From NCBI GenBank assembly GCA_942493305.1, contig OW818686.1, positions 2,914,001 to 2,978,000 on the forward strand: 64,000 bases of DNA, given 5' to 3'. The position numbers were made by a program, and so were the translations under genes. This DNA is from UBA7672 sp030824255. GTDB taxonomy: Bacteria > Pseudomonadota > Alphaproteobacteria > Caulobacterales > Hyphomonadaceae. Below the pieces are notes generated by a model that saw nothing but the letters and a program-made list of their open reading frames with translations, made no database searches and had not been told where the DNA came from. Shown in pieces: positions 56,918-64,000 of this stretch. The number at the start of each line of letters is the position of its first letter. Position 1 is the stretch's first letter.

Positions 56918-57637
56918 TTACTTCTTCGCCGGCGCCTTGGCCGGAGCGGCTTTGGCCGGAGCTGCAGCAGCCTTGCCGCCAGCGGCAGGAGCAGCAGCTT
57001 TCGCGCCAGCAGCCGGAGCAGCGGCAGCCGCAGCGGCTTCGGGCTTGTCTTCAGCCACATCGTCCTTGGCCTTGCGGCCGGCGATCGTGATGACGGTGAA
57101 GTCGCGATCGGCGATCGTCGGGCGAACGCCTTCCGGCAGCGTGATCGACGAAATCTTCAGCGAGTCGCCGATTTCCAGGGTCGACACGTCAGCTTCCAGA
57201 TGCTCCGGGATCGCATCTGCCGGAGCGTACAGCCAGACTTCGTGACGGACGATGTTCATCGCGCCACCGCGCTTGATGCCGGGCGACACGCCTTGGCCAG
57301 TCACATGAACCGGAACGGCGACGCGGATCATCTGGCCCGGCTCGACGCGATAGAGGTCGAGGTGGGTCGGCTCATCGGAAACCGGGTGGAACTGGATGTC
57401 TTGCGCGAACACCAGCTGGCGCTCGCCTTTGTATTCGAGCGTGACAGTGTGCGAGATGAACTTGCCGGACTTCAGCGCGGCAACGATGGTTTTCTTGTCG
57501 ATCGAGATCGAAACCGGAGCTTTCTCGCCACCATACAGCACGGCGGGGACGCGGCCTTCACGGCGGACTTCGCGCGCGCCGCCACGACCGGTGCGCTCGC
57601 GCACGTCGACGTTCAGAACGATCTGGGACTTGGACAT
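56918..57637 (-). CDS. rplY: 50S ribosomal protein L25 (CTC type)
   Basis: 239 residues. The N-terminal L25 5S-rRNA-binding domain: VLNVDVRERTGRGGAREVRREGRVPAVLYGG, then QLVFAQDIQFHPVSDEPTHLDLYRV. The CTC C-terminal domain has DVSTLEIGDSLKISSITLPEGVRPTI. A tail of about 55 residues is Ala/Pro/Lys-rich (APAAGAKAAAPAAGGKA). Upstream partner of pth, the usual proteobacterial order. Confidence 0.96.
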   Translation of the reverse strand: MSKSQIVLNVDVRERTGRGGAREVRREGRVPAVLYGGEKAPVSISIDKKTIVAALKSGKFISHTVTLEYKGERQLVFAQDIQFHPVSDEPTHLDLYRVEPGQMIRVAVPVHVTGQGVSPGIKRGGAMNIVRHEVWLYAPADAIPEHLEADVSTLEIGDSLKISSITLPEGVRPTIADRDFTVITIAGRKAKDDVAEDKPEAAAAAAAPAAGAKAAAPAAGGKAAAAPAKAAPAKAPAKK

Positions 57638-57733
57638 TATGTGCTCCTTTTCGCCCTGCTGTCCGGCCCCTTTCCTGGGGCTGACAGCCTGACTACACAG
57701 ACGGCGCCGATCGCCATCTTTCGGGGAAGCGGG

Positions 57734-57762
57734 CTTATAAGGGAGGGGGCGCCGCCCCGCAA
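57734..57762 (-). promoter_or_regulatory. Candidate housekeeping-sigma promoter of rplY-pth-ychF
   Basis: Minus-strand TTGCGG (57762-57757) and TATAAG (57739-57734) separated by exactly 17 bases, a good sigma-70-type pair. It would give a leader of about 90 bases before rplY. Confidence 0.5.
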
Positions 57763-57876
57763 GCGCCTCGCGGACCAGTCTGACAAACGGTCACGGCATT
57801 AACTTCAAAGGGGTTTTCGCCTCAAGCGCGACGGGAATCGGCAGGGCTGCGATAGTGCGCCATAACCAGCGGGATC

Positions 57877-58728
57877 ATGATGGACGAGAGCGCGCCGTTC
57901 CGTAACCTGCCCATGACGCAGCCCGACGCTGCGGCAGCGTACGCTCGTGGACGCTATCCCTTTGTTCCGTATGGAATAATCCCCCTTGTTGCGCTGATCC
58001 TGCTGATGATTGTGGCGCTTGTCCCGTTTGCCTTTGGCGAGGTCCAGGCGGCCACGCAGACCGCCGCCCGCGCCGCTCTCGACAAGGCTGGCATGAGCTG
58101 GGCCCGCGCCACAGCCTCCGGCCAGTGGGTCATCCTTGAAGGCCGCCCTCCGTCACAGGCCGCGGCCAAGGCTGCCAAGGAGGCCGTCCTCAAGGCCCGG
58201 TCAGGCACCTTGTTCGGATCAGCAGAGCCGGCCACGTGGGTGATCAGCCATTTCACCTGGGCAGAAGACCCGCTCCTGCCGCCCGGTACGCTGCGGCCAC
58301 GTTCGGACGGCGAGGAGCCGCCCGCGGCCGCTGTGCCGCCCGCCACCGAGGCGGAGGCAGCGGCATGTGACAGCACGATGGCCGGCATCCTCTCGCAGGC
58401 CCGTATCGGGTTCACGACCGGCAGCGCGGCCTTCGACGATGGCAGCACGCTGCTGGACGTCATCGCCGCCGCTGCCCGCAATTGCCAAGGCGTGTTGCGC
58501 ATCGCAGGCCACACTGACGATGTGGGCCGTGACGCCAACAACGGCACGCTCAGCCGCCGTCGTGCTGAGGCCGTGCGCACCGCCCTGATCGCGCGGGGCG
58601 TGCCCGCCAACCGCCTCATCGCCGAAGGGCTCGGCTCAACGCAGCCCCTTGCAGACAATGACACGGCCGATGGCCGCGCTCGCAATCGCCGGATCGAAAT
58701 CCGATCCGTCCGCTCCCCGCCAAACTGA
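57877..58728 (+). CDS. Membrane-anchored OmpA-domain protein
   Basis: 283 residues (a second ATG one codon in). One membrane segment at about 30-52 (YGIIPLVALILLMIVALVPFAFG). A BON-like module at about 55-125 includes WVILEGRPPSQ and an alpha-helical Ala/Lys stretch. The C-terminal OmpA domain (about 165-281) has IGFTTGSAAFDDGSTLLD, LRIAGHTDDVG, LSRRRAEAVRTALIARGV and NRRIEI, which bind the peptidoglycan stem peptide. Places the protein between inner membrane and wall. Eleven bases upstream of the coiled-coil gene and likely an operon with it. Confidence 0.88.
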   Translation: MMDESAPFRNLPMTQPDAAAAYARGRYPFVPYGIIPLVALILLMIVALVPFAFGEVQAATQTAARAALDKAGMSWARATASGQWVILEGRPPSQAAAKAAKEAVLKARSGTLFGSAEPATWVISHFTWAEDPLLPPGTLRPRSDGEEPPAAAVPPATEAEAAACDSTMAGILSQARIGFTTGSAAFDDGSTLLDVIAAAARNCQGVLRIAGHTDDVGRDANNGTLSRRRAEAVRTALIARGVPANRLIAEGLGSTQPLADNDTADGRARNRRIEIRSVRSPPN

Positions 58729-58739
58729 CGGTTCAGGCC

Positions 58740-60326
58740 ATGTGGTTCCTTCTTCTGCAGATATTCATCCTGATGCTTCTCGCGGCCGCGCTCGGCGCCG
58801 CGCTGATGTGGTGGTGGCTCAACCGCCGTTATGAATCGATCGCGCAGAGTCGCGAGAGCTTGCTGGCGCAAACCAGCCGTCTCGAAGGGCTCGCCACGCG
58901 CGAGGATGTTTCGAAGCAGGCGACCGCGATCCTTTCCGCGATCTCCGGCCAGAAGCCGGTCGATCTTCAACCTGTCGAGCAGAAGATTGCGGGCGTGCAG
59001 CAGGCGGTCTCCGGCATACGCCTGCCGGAAACGGACTTGTCGCCGGTGAACCAGCGGCTCGAAGCGCTTGAGGCGCGCCTTGCCGCCTTCTCACTCGATC
59101 CGGTGATGACGCGCGTCGCGCATGTCGGCCTTGCGGTGGAGAAGATCGTGCCGACGGACCTCGCGCCTGTTGAACAACGTCTGGCGAGCCTTGAGTCGGC
59201 GCTGTCGAAGATCAAGGTTCCCGAGGTTGATCTTGGTCCCGTGCACGCGGGCATTGCCTCGCTTGGCCTTTCGGTGAGTGCGCTGGAGCCGAAGTTCGGC
59301 GACCTCGGCGCCCGCATCGAGACGCAGCGCCGCAACGACATGGATACGTTCGGAAGCCGCTTCTCCGCGATCAGCACCGCGCTTGGCAATCTGCGTATGC
59401 CTGACAACGCGCCGCTGATGCAGCGCCTGTCGGAAGTTCAGGCTGCCGTCGCCAATATCCGCATGCCGGACGTCGCCTCTGCAATGCTGCCGGTGCAGCA
59501 GCGCCTGGGCGAGGTGCAGGCAGCCGTGTCGAACATCCCGCAGCCGAACCTTCAACCGCTGCACGCCTCGCTGGCTGATCTGGAAGCCTTCGTTGTTGCG
59601 CTCGACAAGCCTTCGCAGGATTTCGGTCCGCTGTTCAACCGTCTCTCCGCGCTGGATACCGCGCTGGTCACGGTCCAGGCGAGCGTGCGCGATGCAGCGC
59701 AGTCCAAGGTCATGGATCGTCGCCTCGCTGGCATCGAGGAAGCCATAGGCAGTATGCCAGGGCCGGACCTCTCGCCTGTCATCGGCGCTGTTCGCGCGAT
59801 CGACAGCCGCCACGATCTGGTGGCGGTCGAGAACCGTCTCACGGCGATCGAATATGGCATGGCGGCCGTTCATCACATGCTGCGTTCGCGCGCCGATGCG
59901 TCCGCGCCGCGTAGCGATGCGGGCGATGGCCGCCCTGCGCCGCCGCTTCAGGTCGTGCGCGCTGCCGAACCGCAGCCAGCGCCGGCGCGGCCTGAGCGTG
60001 ATGTTGATCCTATCAACGCGTTCCGCCGTGGCGGCGATCAGGCGAACCTGCTGTCCGAACCCGCATTCGGCCCGCCGGACGATCTGGAAGCCATCGATGG
60101 CGTGGGGCCCATGCTTCGGGCCCTGCTGCATGATCTGGGCGTCTACTATTTCTGGCAGGTCGCTGAATGGACGCAACTCGAGATCGACTGGGTGGAAAGC
60201 AAGCTGATGCACTTCCGTGGCCGCATCCGTCGCGACGACTGGGTCGGTCACTCGCGCGTGCTGGCGGCGGCGAGCACGGCGGCCAAGCGGCCGGCGCCGG
60301 GACGCCCCCGTAGCGCGGGTCTTTGA
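58740..60326 (+). CDS. Membrane-anchored coiled-coil repeat protein with C-terminal HhH-like domain
   Basis: 528 residues. An N-terminal hydrophobic anchor (WFLLLQIFILMLLAAALGAALMWWWL). Residues about 70-385 consist of about a dozen degenerate repeats of 22-35 residues with the pattern L.PV..RL..LE.AL..I..P (for example DLAPVEQRLASLESALSKI and LLPVQQRLGEVQAAVSNI). After a Pro/Arg linker, about 440-525 contains DDLEAIDGVGPMLRALLHDLGVYYFWQVAEW, a helix-hairpin-helix-like module found fused to respiratory and nuclease proteins. Not recognised as a named family. Probably co-expressed with the OmpA-domain protein. Confidence 0.82.
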   Translation: MWFLLLQIFILMLLAAALGAALMWWWLNRRYESIAQSRESLLAQTSRLEGLATREDVSKQATAILSAISGQKPVDLQPVEQKIAGVQQAVSGIRLPETDLSPVNQRLEALEARLAAFSLDPVMTRVAHVGLAVEKIVPTDLAPVEQRLASLESALSKIKVPEVDLGPVHAGIASLGLSVSALEPKFGDLGARIETQRRNDMDTFGSRFSAISTALGNLRMPDNAPLMQRLSEVQAAVANIRMPDVASAMLPVQQRLGEVQAAVSNIPQPNLQPLHASLADLEAFVVALDKPSQDFGPLFNRLSALDTALVTVQASVRDAAQSKVMDRRLAGIEEAIGSMPGPDLSPVIGAVRAIDSRHDLVAVENRLTAIEYGMAAVHHMLRSRADASAPRSDAGDGRPAPPLQVVRAAEPQPAPARPERDVDPINAFRRGGDQANLLSEPAFGPPDDLEAIDGVGPMLRALLHDLGVYYFWQVAEWTQLEIDWVESKLMHFRGRIRRDDWVGHSRVLAAASTAAKRPAPGRPRSAGL

Positions 60327-60339
60327 AGCCTGCCCAAGC

Positions 60340-60373
60340 GCGGGAGGAGCCGTTGAGGCTTGGCCCCTCCCGC
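60340..60373. terminator. Terminator-like hairpin between convergent genes
   Basis: GCGGGAGGAGCC (60340-60351) / GGCCCCTCCCGC (60362-60373), one mismatch in 12, 10-base loop. Separates the coiled-coil gene from the convergent UrcA gene. Confidence 0.6.
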
Positions 60374-60408
60374 TACAGGCGGCGGTTTGGCTTCGGGGTG
60401 AGTGAAGC

Positions 60409-60750
60409 CTAGCGCTGGGCCTGCATCACGCCGTCCCGTTCGAAGCGGGCGACATCCAGGGTAGCGCTCAGGGATGGGCCGGCTGACTCCTTGATCGAAC
60501 GGAGCGTATCGGCAGCACATGCGTCGCGCCGATTCGCCGGGCGTTGGCCTTTGCACACCTTCTTGGCTGCATGCTCGACCTGCGCCAGCAGCACCTGACG
60601 GTCGATTGCACGGGACAGATCGAGCCGCTCAAAGCGGATCACATAGCCCTGTCCAACTTTCCAGACGCCGTCCTCGGCCTGAGCCGGAGCGGCCGCGAGA
60701 GCGGAAGCGACGAGGGCGGCAGCGACGATGGTTTTGATACGGGCCGACAT
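60409..60750 (-). CDS. UrcA family protein
   Basis: 113 residues from ATG 60750 (GGAG six bases upstream). Signal peptide VAAALVASALAAAPAQA. The mature part fits UrcA: VIRFERLDLSRAIDRQVLLAQVEHAAKKVC and a second Cys in RDACAADTLRSI, two conserved cysteines of these small periplasmic proteins of unknown role. The family occurs mainly in Caulobacterales and Sphingomonadales. Divergent from the CadC-like regulator with 185 bases between. Confidence 0.85.
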   Translation of the reverse strand: MSARIKTIVAAALVASALAAAPAQAEDGVWKVGQGYVIRFERLDLSRAIDRQVLLAQVEHAAKKVCKGQRPANRRDACAADTLRSIKESAGPSLSATLDVARFERDGVMQAQR

Positions 60751-60935
60751 GCGGGTCTCCATTTTCCGGCGCTCGTGAATGACGCCGTTGAGGAGAGGCT
60801 GGGCCTGTCGGGCGAAAATGATCAGGACCTCCGCCTGATATTCGCCTGACTTTCTGCCGATGATGAATGAAAACAAGAACATGAGTCCCGCGGTTTCGGC
60901 TGGCGGGACCGAGGGACGAAGGCCTACGAAGCTCT

Positions 60936-63050
60936 ATGAATCTCGCGCGCGAACCCCGATTCAGATTGGGCGGTCTGGAAGTGCGGCCTGCGACGCGGGA
61001 AATCCTGCATGCGGGCGGTCGCGAGATGGTTGAGCCGCAGGTGATGTCGGTCCTGCTGACGTTGGCCAAGGCGCGCGGCGAAGTGGTGACGCGGGACGAC
61101 CTTTCGGCGGCCTGCTGGGATGGGCGGATCGTCAGCGACGACGCGATCAATCGCGTCCTGTCGCGGATCCGGAAGCTGGCCGAGCTGACAGGCGGCCGGG
61201 ACTTCACCCTCGAAACGATTACCCGGATTGGCTACCGGCTGGTTGCGACAGCGCCTGTCGACGCGCCCGAAGCGGGGCAGGTGGCCATTGCGGAGCCGCC
61301 GGCTTCAGCTGCCGCGGCGCCGTCAAACCCGGTGCGCGCCAATCGCTACTGGCTGGCCGCTGCCGCGATGCTTGTTGCTGTGGTTCTGGGCGCCTGGACG
61401 TATTCGAGCATGAACAGCCCGCAGCAATGGGTTGAGGATCCGTCCGCGTCCCTGACGCTCGCTGTCCTGCCGTTCGACAATCTTGGCGGGGCGGAGGGCG
61501 ATGCGGTTCTCGCCAGCGGGCTTGCCCGGGAAATCCGAAACACGCTGTCTCGCGTTCGGGGGCTGCGCGTGATTTCCGACACGTCGTCGTTCGCCGTGGC
61601 CTCGGAGCCGCTGACGGCCACGGACATGGGCCGCCGGCTGAACGCCGACCTCCTGCTGGACGGCAGCTTGATCCGGACGGGCGATTCCCTGAAGCTTACG
61701 GTTGAACTCGTCGACGGCAAGGACGGGGTGAATCTGTGGACGGGAGGAGGGTCGGGCAAGTCTGCGGATATTGAAGGTCTGCGGCAGCAAGTGTCGGCCG
61801 AGGTTGTCGAACAGCTTGTTCTCCAGCTTGGACCGAGCCGGATAAGCGCCGCGTCGACACCGCGACGCAGCGACCCCGCCGTTTACAGAATGCTGATGGA
61901 GGCTTTGGAACTTCTCGAAGGTACCCAGGCAGCACGCATGCGCGGTCAGGGCGGGGCGGCGCTTGATGCCGGCGACCGGGCGGATGCGCTTGTCGAGCAG
62001 GCGCTCAAGATCGATCCGGAGTCGCCGTTCGCATTGCGTCTCAAAGCGTACATTATTTCCACCAGTGCGACGACCGAGCTCTTTCAGCAGGGCGCCGTGC
62101 TCTATGACAAGGCAACGGAAGCTTCGCGCTATTTGCGACGCGCGCTTGCGTCCGATCCGGATTTCGTTCCGGCGCTGGCGGGACTTGGCGAATACTACCG
62201 GCGTTTCGAATGGCGATGGACAGAAGCGCGAACGATGATGGAGCGAGCGCTGGCGCTCGATCCCAACAATGCGGACGCGCACCTTTCGTACTCATATTAC
62301 CTGTCCGGCGCGGGGCGATGCGTCGAGGCGCTTGAGCATTCGCGCGCTGCGCTGGAGATTGATCCCGAGTTTGGGTGGCGCACCTTGAGCGTTCCGCGCG
62401 CTCTCAAATGTCTCGGGAGGTTTGCGGAATCCAACGCGGCCTACATCACCGCAATCAACCAAGACCCAGGGAACATGTTCATCCTGCGCGAGATGTACAT
62501 GAACCACTTTGTGCGGGGCGAGGCGGACCTGCTGGAAAAGCTGCGGGTGCATGTTCGCGACACGTTGTGGAAGGGGGTGCCGCATCCCGATGTGCAGGGC
62601 TGGCTGGACTGGACGGCGGTTGCGGTCGAGGCGTTGCGCGGGCAGCGCGCGCCATTTCTTGTGATGCTGGAACGCGAGGTTGGCGTGGACAAGCGCCCGG
62701 GCGAGGCGCTGACGGTGACGGAGCTGCAGCGCCGCAAGGGCGATGTGATGTGGATCCAGGCCATGGAGTTTGCGGCGGCGGGCAGTCCGGAGCGGGCGAT
62801 CGACATGCTTGAGGGCGCCATCACCGCAAACGCACTCTACATCCCGGAGACGATGCCCTACGGCGCGTATGAGTTCACGCCCGAGGTGCGGGCTAATCCG
62901 CGTTATCAGTCGATCTGGAGAACCGATCCCAGACTCGTGGAGATTGCAAGCCTGCGGCTCGAGGCCCTTCGCGGCGGCCAGATGCATGGCATCCTGCCGG
63001 ATGGGCGCACGGTGACGCCGGGCGCCGCCTGCACGTCTGATTGTCCCTGA
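60936..63050 (+). CDS. CadC-like wHTH regulator with TPR sensor region
   Basis: 704 residues. An N-terminal OmpR-type winged helix (about 5-105; VLLTLAKARGEVVTRDDLSAACWDG, INRVLSRIRKLAEL, ETITRIGYRLV). Then a transmembrane segment about 132-152 (YWLAAAAMLVAVVLGAWTYS). A FlgO/TolB-like domain (LAVLPFDNLGGAEGDAVLASGLAREI) follows, then several TPRs (LDPNNADAHLSYSYYLSGAG and ALEIDPEFGW). A ToxR/CadC-style one-component regulator in which the periplasmic TPR part presumably senses envelope signals. Its likely target is the divergent UrcA gene, by location only. Confidence 0.9.
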   Translation: MNLAREPRFRLGGLEVRPATREILHAGGREMVEPQVMSVLLTLAKARGEVVTRDDLSAACWDGRIVSDDAINRVLSRIRKLAELTGGRDFTLETITRIGYRLVATAPVDAPEAGQVAIAEPPASAAAAPSNPVRANRYWLAAAAMLVAVVLGAWTYSSMNSPQQWVEDPSASLTLAVLPFDNLGGAEGDAVLASGLAREIRNTLSRVRGLRVISDTSSFAVASEPLTATDMGRRLNADLLLDGSLIRTGDSLKLTVELVDGKDGVNLWTGGGSGKSADIEGLRQQVSAEVVEQLVLQLGPSRISAASTPRRSDPAVYRMLMEALELLEGTQAARMRGQGGAALDAGDRADALVEQALKIDPESPFALRLKAYIISTSATTELFQQGAVLYDKATEASRYLRRALASDPDFVPALAGLGEYYRRFEWRWTEARTMMERALALDPNNADAHLSYSYYLSGAGRCVEALEHSRAALEIDPEFGWRTLSVPRALKCLGRFAESNAAYITAINQDPGNMFILREMYMNHFVRGEADLLEKLRVHVRDTLWKGVPHPDVQGWLDWTAVAVEALRGQRAPFLVMLEREVGVDKRPGEALTVTELQRRKGDVMWIQAMEFAAAGSPERAIDMLEGAITANALYIPETMPYGAYEFTPEVRANPRYQSIWRTDPRLVEIASLRLEALRGGQMHGILPDGRTVTPGAACTSDCP

Positions 63051-63078
63051 CCGCGAGCTTCGTGAGCGGCCCAAAGCA

Positions 63079-63109
63079 AAAGGCCCGCTCTTGCGAGCGG
63101 GCCTTTCTT
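63079..63109. terminator. Bidirectional intrinsic terminator
   Basis: Perfect 12-base stem AAAGGCCCGCTC / GAGCGGGCCTTT with loop TTGC, then TCTT on the plus strand and TGCTTTGGG on the minus strand. Lies between the convergent CadC-like gene and rplI. Confidence 0.9.
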
Positions 63110-63134
63110 CATTTGATCAGTCGAGATCCGGAGA

Positions 63135-63722
63135 TCAGCCGTCGATCGGGCCGCGGTCGAAACCGGCGGCCTGAGCGGCAGCAGCGATTTCCTTGGCGGC
63201 TTCTTCGTCGGCAGCCTTGTCAGCAGCCTGACCAGCGGCGATGACGTTCTCGCCCTTGGCCTGGCGTTCAGCTTCGTCCGGCGAACGGGCGACGTTGAGC
63301 GTGACCTTGAGTGCGACTTCCGGGTGCAGGCGGATCGTGACGTCGTGCATGCCGATCGTCTTGATCGGCTGGTTGATCGCCACGTGCTTGCGCTCGATTT
63401 TGTGGCCGGCGGCGTTGATCGCGTCCGCGATATCGCGGGCCGCAACCGAACCGTACAGCTGGCCGGTTTCGCCGGCCTGGCGGATCAGCACGTAGGTCGT
63501 GCCGTCCAGCGCCTGGCCTTCGCCTTGCGCTGCAGCCTTGGCTTTTTCGTTACGCGCTTCGATAGCGACGCGTTCACGCTCGAACCGGGCCTTGTTGGCG
63601 TCGGTGGCGAGGAGAGCCTTGTGCTGCGGCAGCAGGTAGTTGCGGGCGAAGCCGTTCTTGACCTTAACCACGTCGCCGATGACGCCGAGGTTTTCAACGC
63701 GTTCCAGGAGGATGACTTGCAT
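63135..63722 (-). CDS. rplI: 50S ribosomal protein L9
   Basis: 195 residues. Standard L9: MQVILLERVENLGVIGDVVKVKNGFARNYLLPQHKA, the central helix with RFERERVAIEARNEKA, and a C-terminal domain TIRLHPEVALKVTLNVARS. An extra Ala/Glu-rich tail of about 45 residues (AADKAADEEAAKEIAAAAQ) extends past the usual 150. Follows rpsR by 14 bases; rpsF and any upstream partner lie outside the window. Confidence 0.97.
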   Translation of the reverse strand: MQVILLERVENLGVIGDVVKVKNGFARNYLLPQHKALLATDANKARFERERVAIEARNEKAKAAAQGEGQALDGTTYVLIRQAGETGQLYGSVAARDIADAINAAGHKIERKHVAINQPIKTIGMHDVTIRLHPEVALKVTLNVARSPDEAERQAKGENVIAAGQAADKAADEEAAKEIAAAAQAAGFDRGPIDG

Positions 63723-63736
63723 AGGATGTTTCCTCC

Positions 63737-63997
63737 CTATTTCACGAGATACGGAAGCAGCGACAGGTGGCGCGCGCGTTTGATCGCTTGCGACAGGACG
63801 CGTTGCTTCTTGGCCGAGACGGCCGTGATGCGGGCAGGAACGATCTTGCCCTTCTCCGAGACGTAACGCTGGAGAAGTTTCACGTCCTTGTAGTCGATCG
63901 CTGGGGCGTCAGCGCCAGAGAACGGGCACACCTTGCGCCGGCGGCCGAACGGGCGGCGCGACGGCAGGTTGGCGATGTTGATTTTCTGTTGAGCCAT
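63737..63997 (-). CDS. rpsR: 30S ribosomal protein S18
   Basis: 86 residues, full length at the window's edge (start ATG 63997). RKVCPFSG, IDYKDVKLLQRYVSEKGKIVPARITAVSAKKQRVLSQAIKRARHLSLLPY are the classical S18 text. Partner of rplI in the rpsF-rpsR-rplI operon. Its ribosome site is outside or at the edge of the window. Confidence 0.97.
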   Translation of the reverse strand: MAQQKINIANLPSRRPFGRRRKVCPFSGADAPAIDYKDVKLLQRYVSEKGKIVPARITAVSAKKQRVLSQAIKRARHLSLLPYLVK

Positions 63998-64000
63998 TGT

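Noticed and set aside
1..64000. CRISPR arrays, insertion sequences, prophage or integron
   Set aside because: No regularly spaced repeats, no transposase, integrase or phage structural genes were seen on either strand.

Overview
This window is chromosomal DNA from a GC-rich alphaproteobacterium. The best fit is a Caulobacterales/Hyphomonadales-type (Hyphomonadaceae-like) organism. The evidence is the block rpoZ-rsh-pyrE-pdxJ-acpS-rnc-era, the ppx-rlmE pair, a petABC operon, an HspQ gene, an UrcA-family protein, a very large TonB-dependent receptor and several periplasmic or outer-membrane lipoproteins. No phage, insertion sequence, integron or CRISPR array was seen. Placement below order level is inference.

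Layout. 1-2.5 kb: 3' part of a YhdP/AsmA-like giant envelope protein. 2.5-6.5 kb: SRPBCC protein, hybrid histidine kinase, DUF4336 protein, tRNA-Gly(TCC) and a small coiled-coil protein. 6.7-14.0 kb: tightly packed housekeeping block of rpoZ, the bifunctional (p)ppGpp enzyme, pyrE, pdxJ, acpS, rnc and era, many with 4-base stop/start overlaps. The signal peptidase gene lepB, often found between acpS and rnc, is not there. 14.0-18.0 kb: sulfotransferase and TonB-dependent receptor.

18.4-23.3 kb: a four-gene translationally coupled operon of photolyase, FAD oxidoreductase, DUF1365 protein and a cyclopropane-fatty-acid-synthase-like methyltransferase. A sequence resembling a RpoE/ChrR-type promoter (TGATCC, 18-base spacer, TAGAAC) lies just upstream, which suggests a photo-oxidative (singlet oxygen) stress operon. 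23.4-29.4 kb: phenylalanine hydroxylase, a beta-propeller exported protein, hspQ, ppx, rlmE, two paralogous small lipoproteins and trmL. 29.4-32.6 kb: petABC (cytochrome bc1), with an unusual insertion in cytochrome b and a long Pro/Ala-rich N-terminus on cytochrome c1.

32.9-38.7 kb: methylthioadenosine phosphorylase and adenine phosphoribosyltransferase, which act in consecutive salvage steps, separated by LysE, GST and a two-domain M16 peptidase. 38.9-42.5 kb: a multi-PAS hybrid kinase and a ClpP-like peptidase with an acidic N-terminus. 42.6-44.6 kb: a tandem pair of unrecognised membrane-anchored proteins with a shared four-cysteine C-terminal domain; this is the best candidate here for something undescribed. 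44.6-51.7 kb: zinc-ribbon protein, rlmJ, a spermidine-synthase-like protein, LysE, GST, an N-terminal-cytochrome PQQ dehydrogenase and an MFS efflux pump. 51.8-55.1 kb: PD40-propeller/amidohydrolase fusion. 55.1-57.6 kb: ychF, pth and rplY. 57.9-60.3 kb: OmpA-like protein plus a repetitive coiled-coil protein with an HhH-like C-terminus. 60.4-64 kb: UrcA protein, CadC-like regulator, rplI and rpsR.

All calls come from reading motifs and architecture by eye. No database search was possible, so family names for weakly conserved proteins are provisional.
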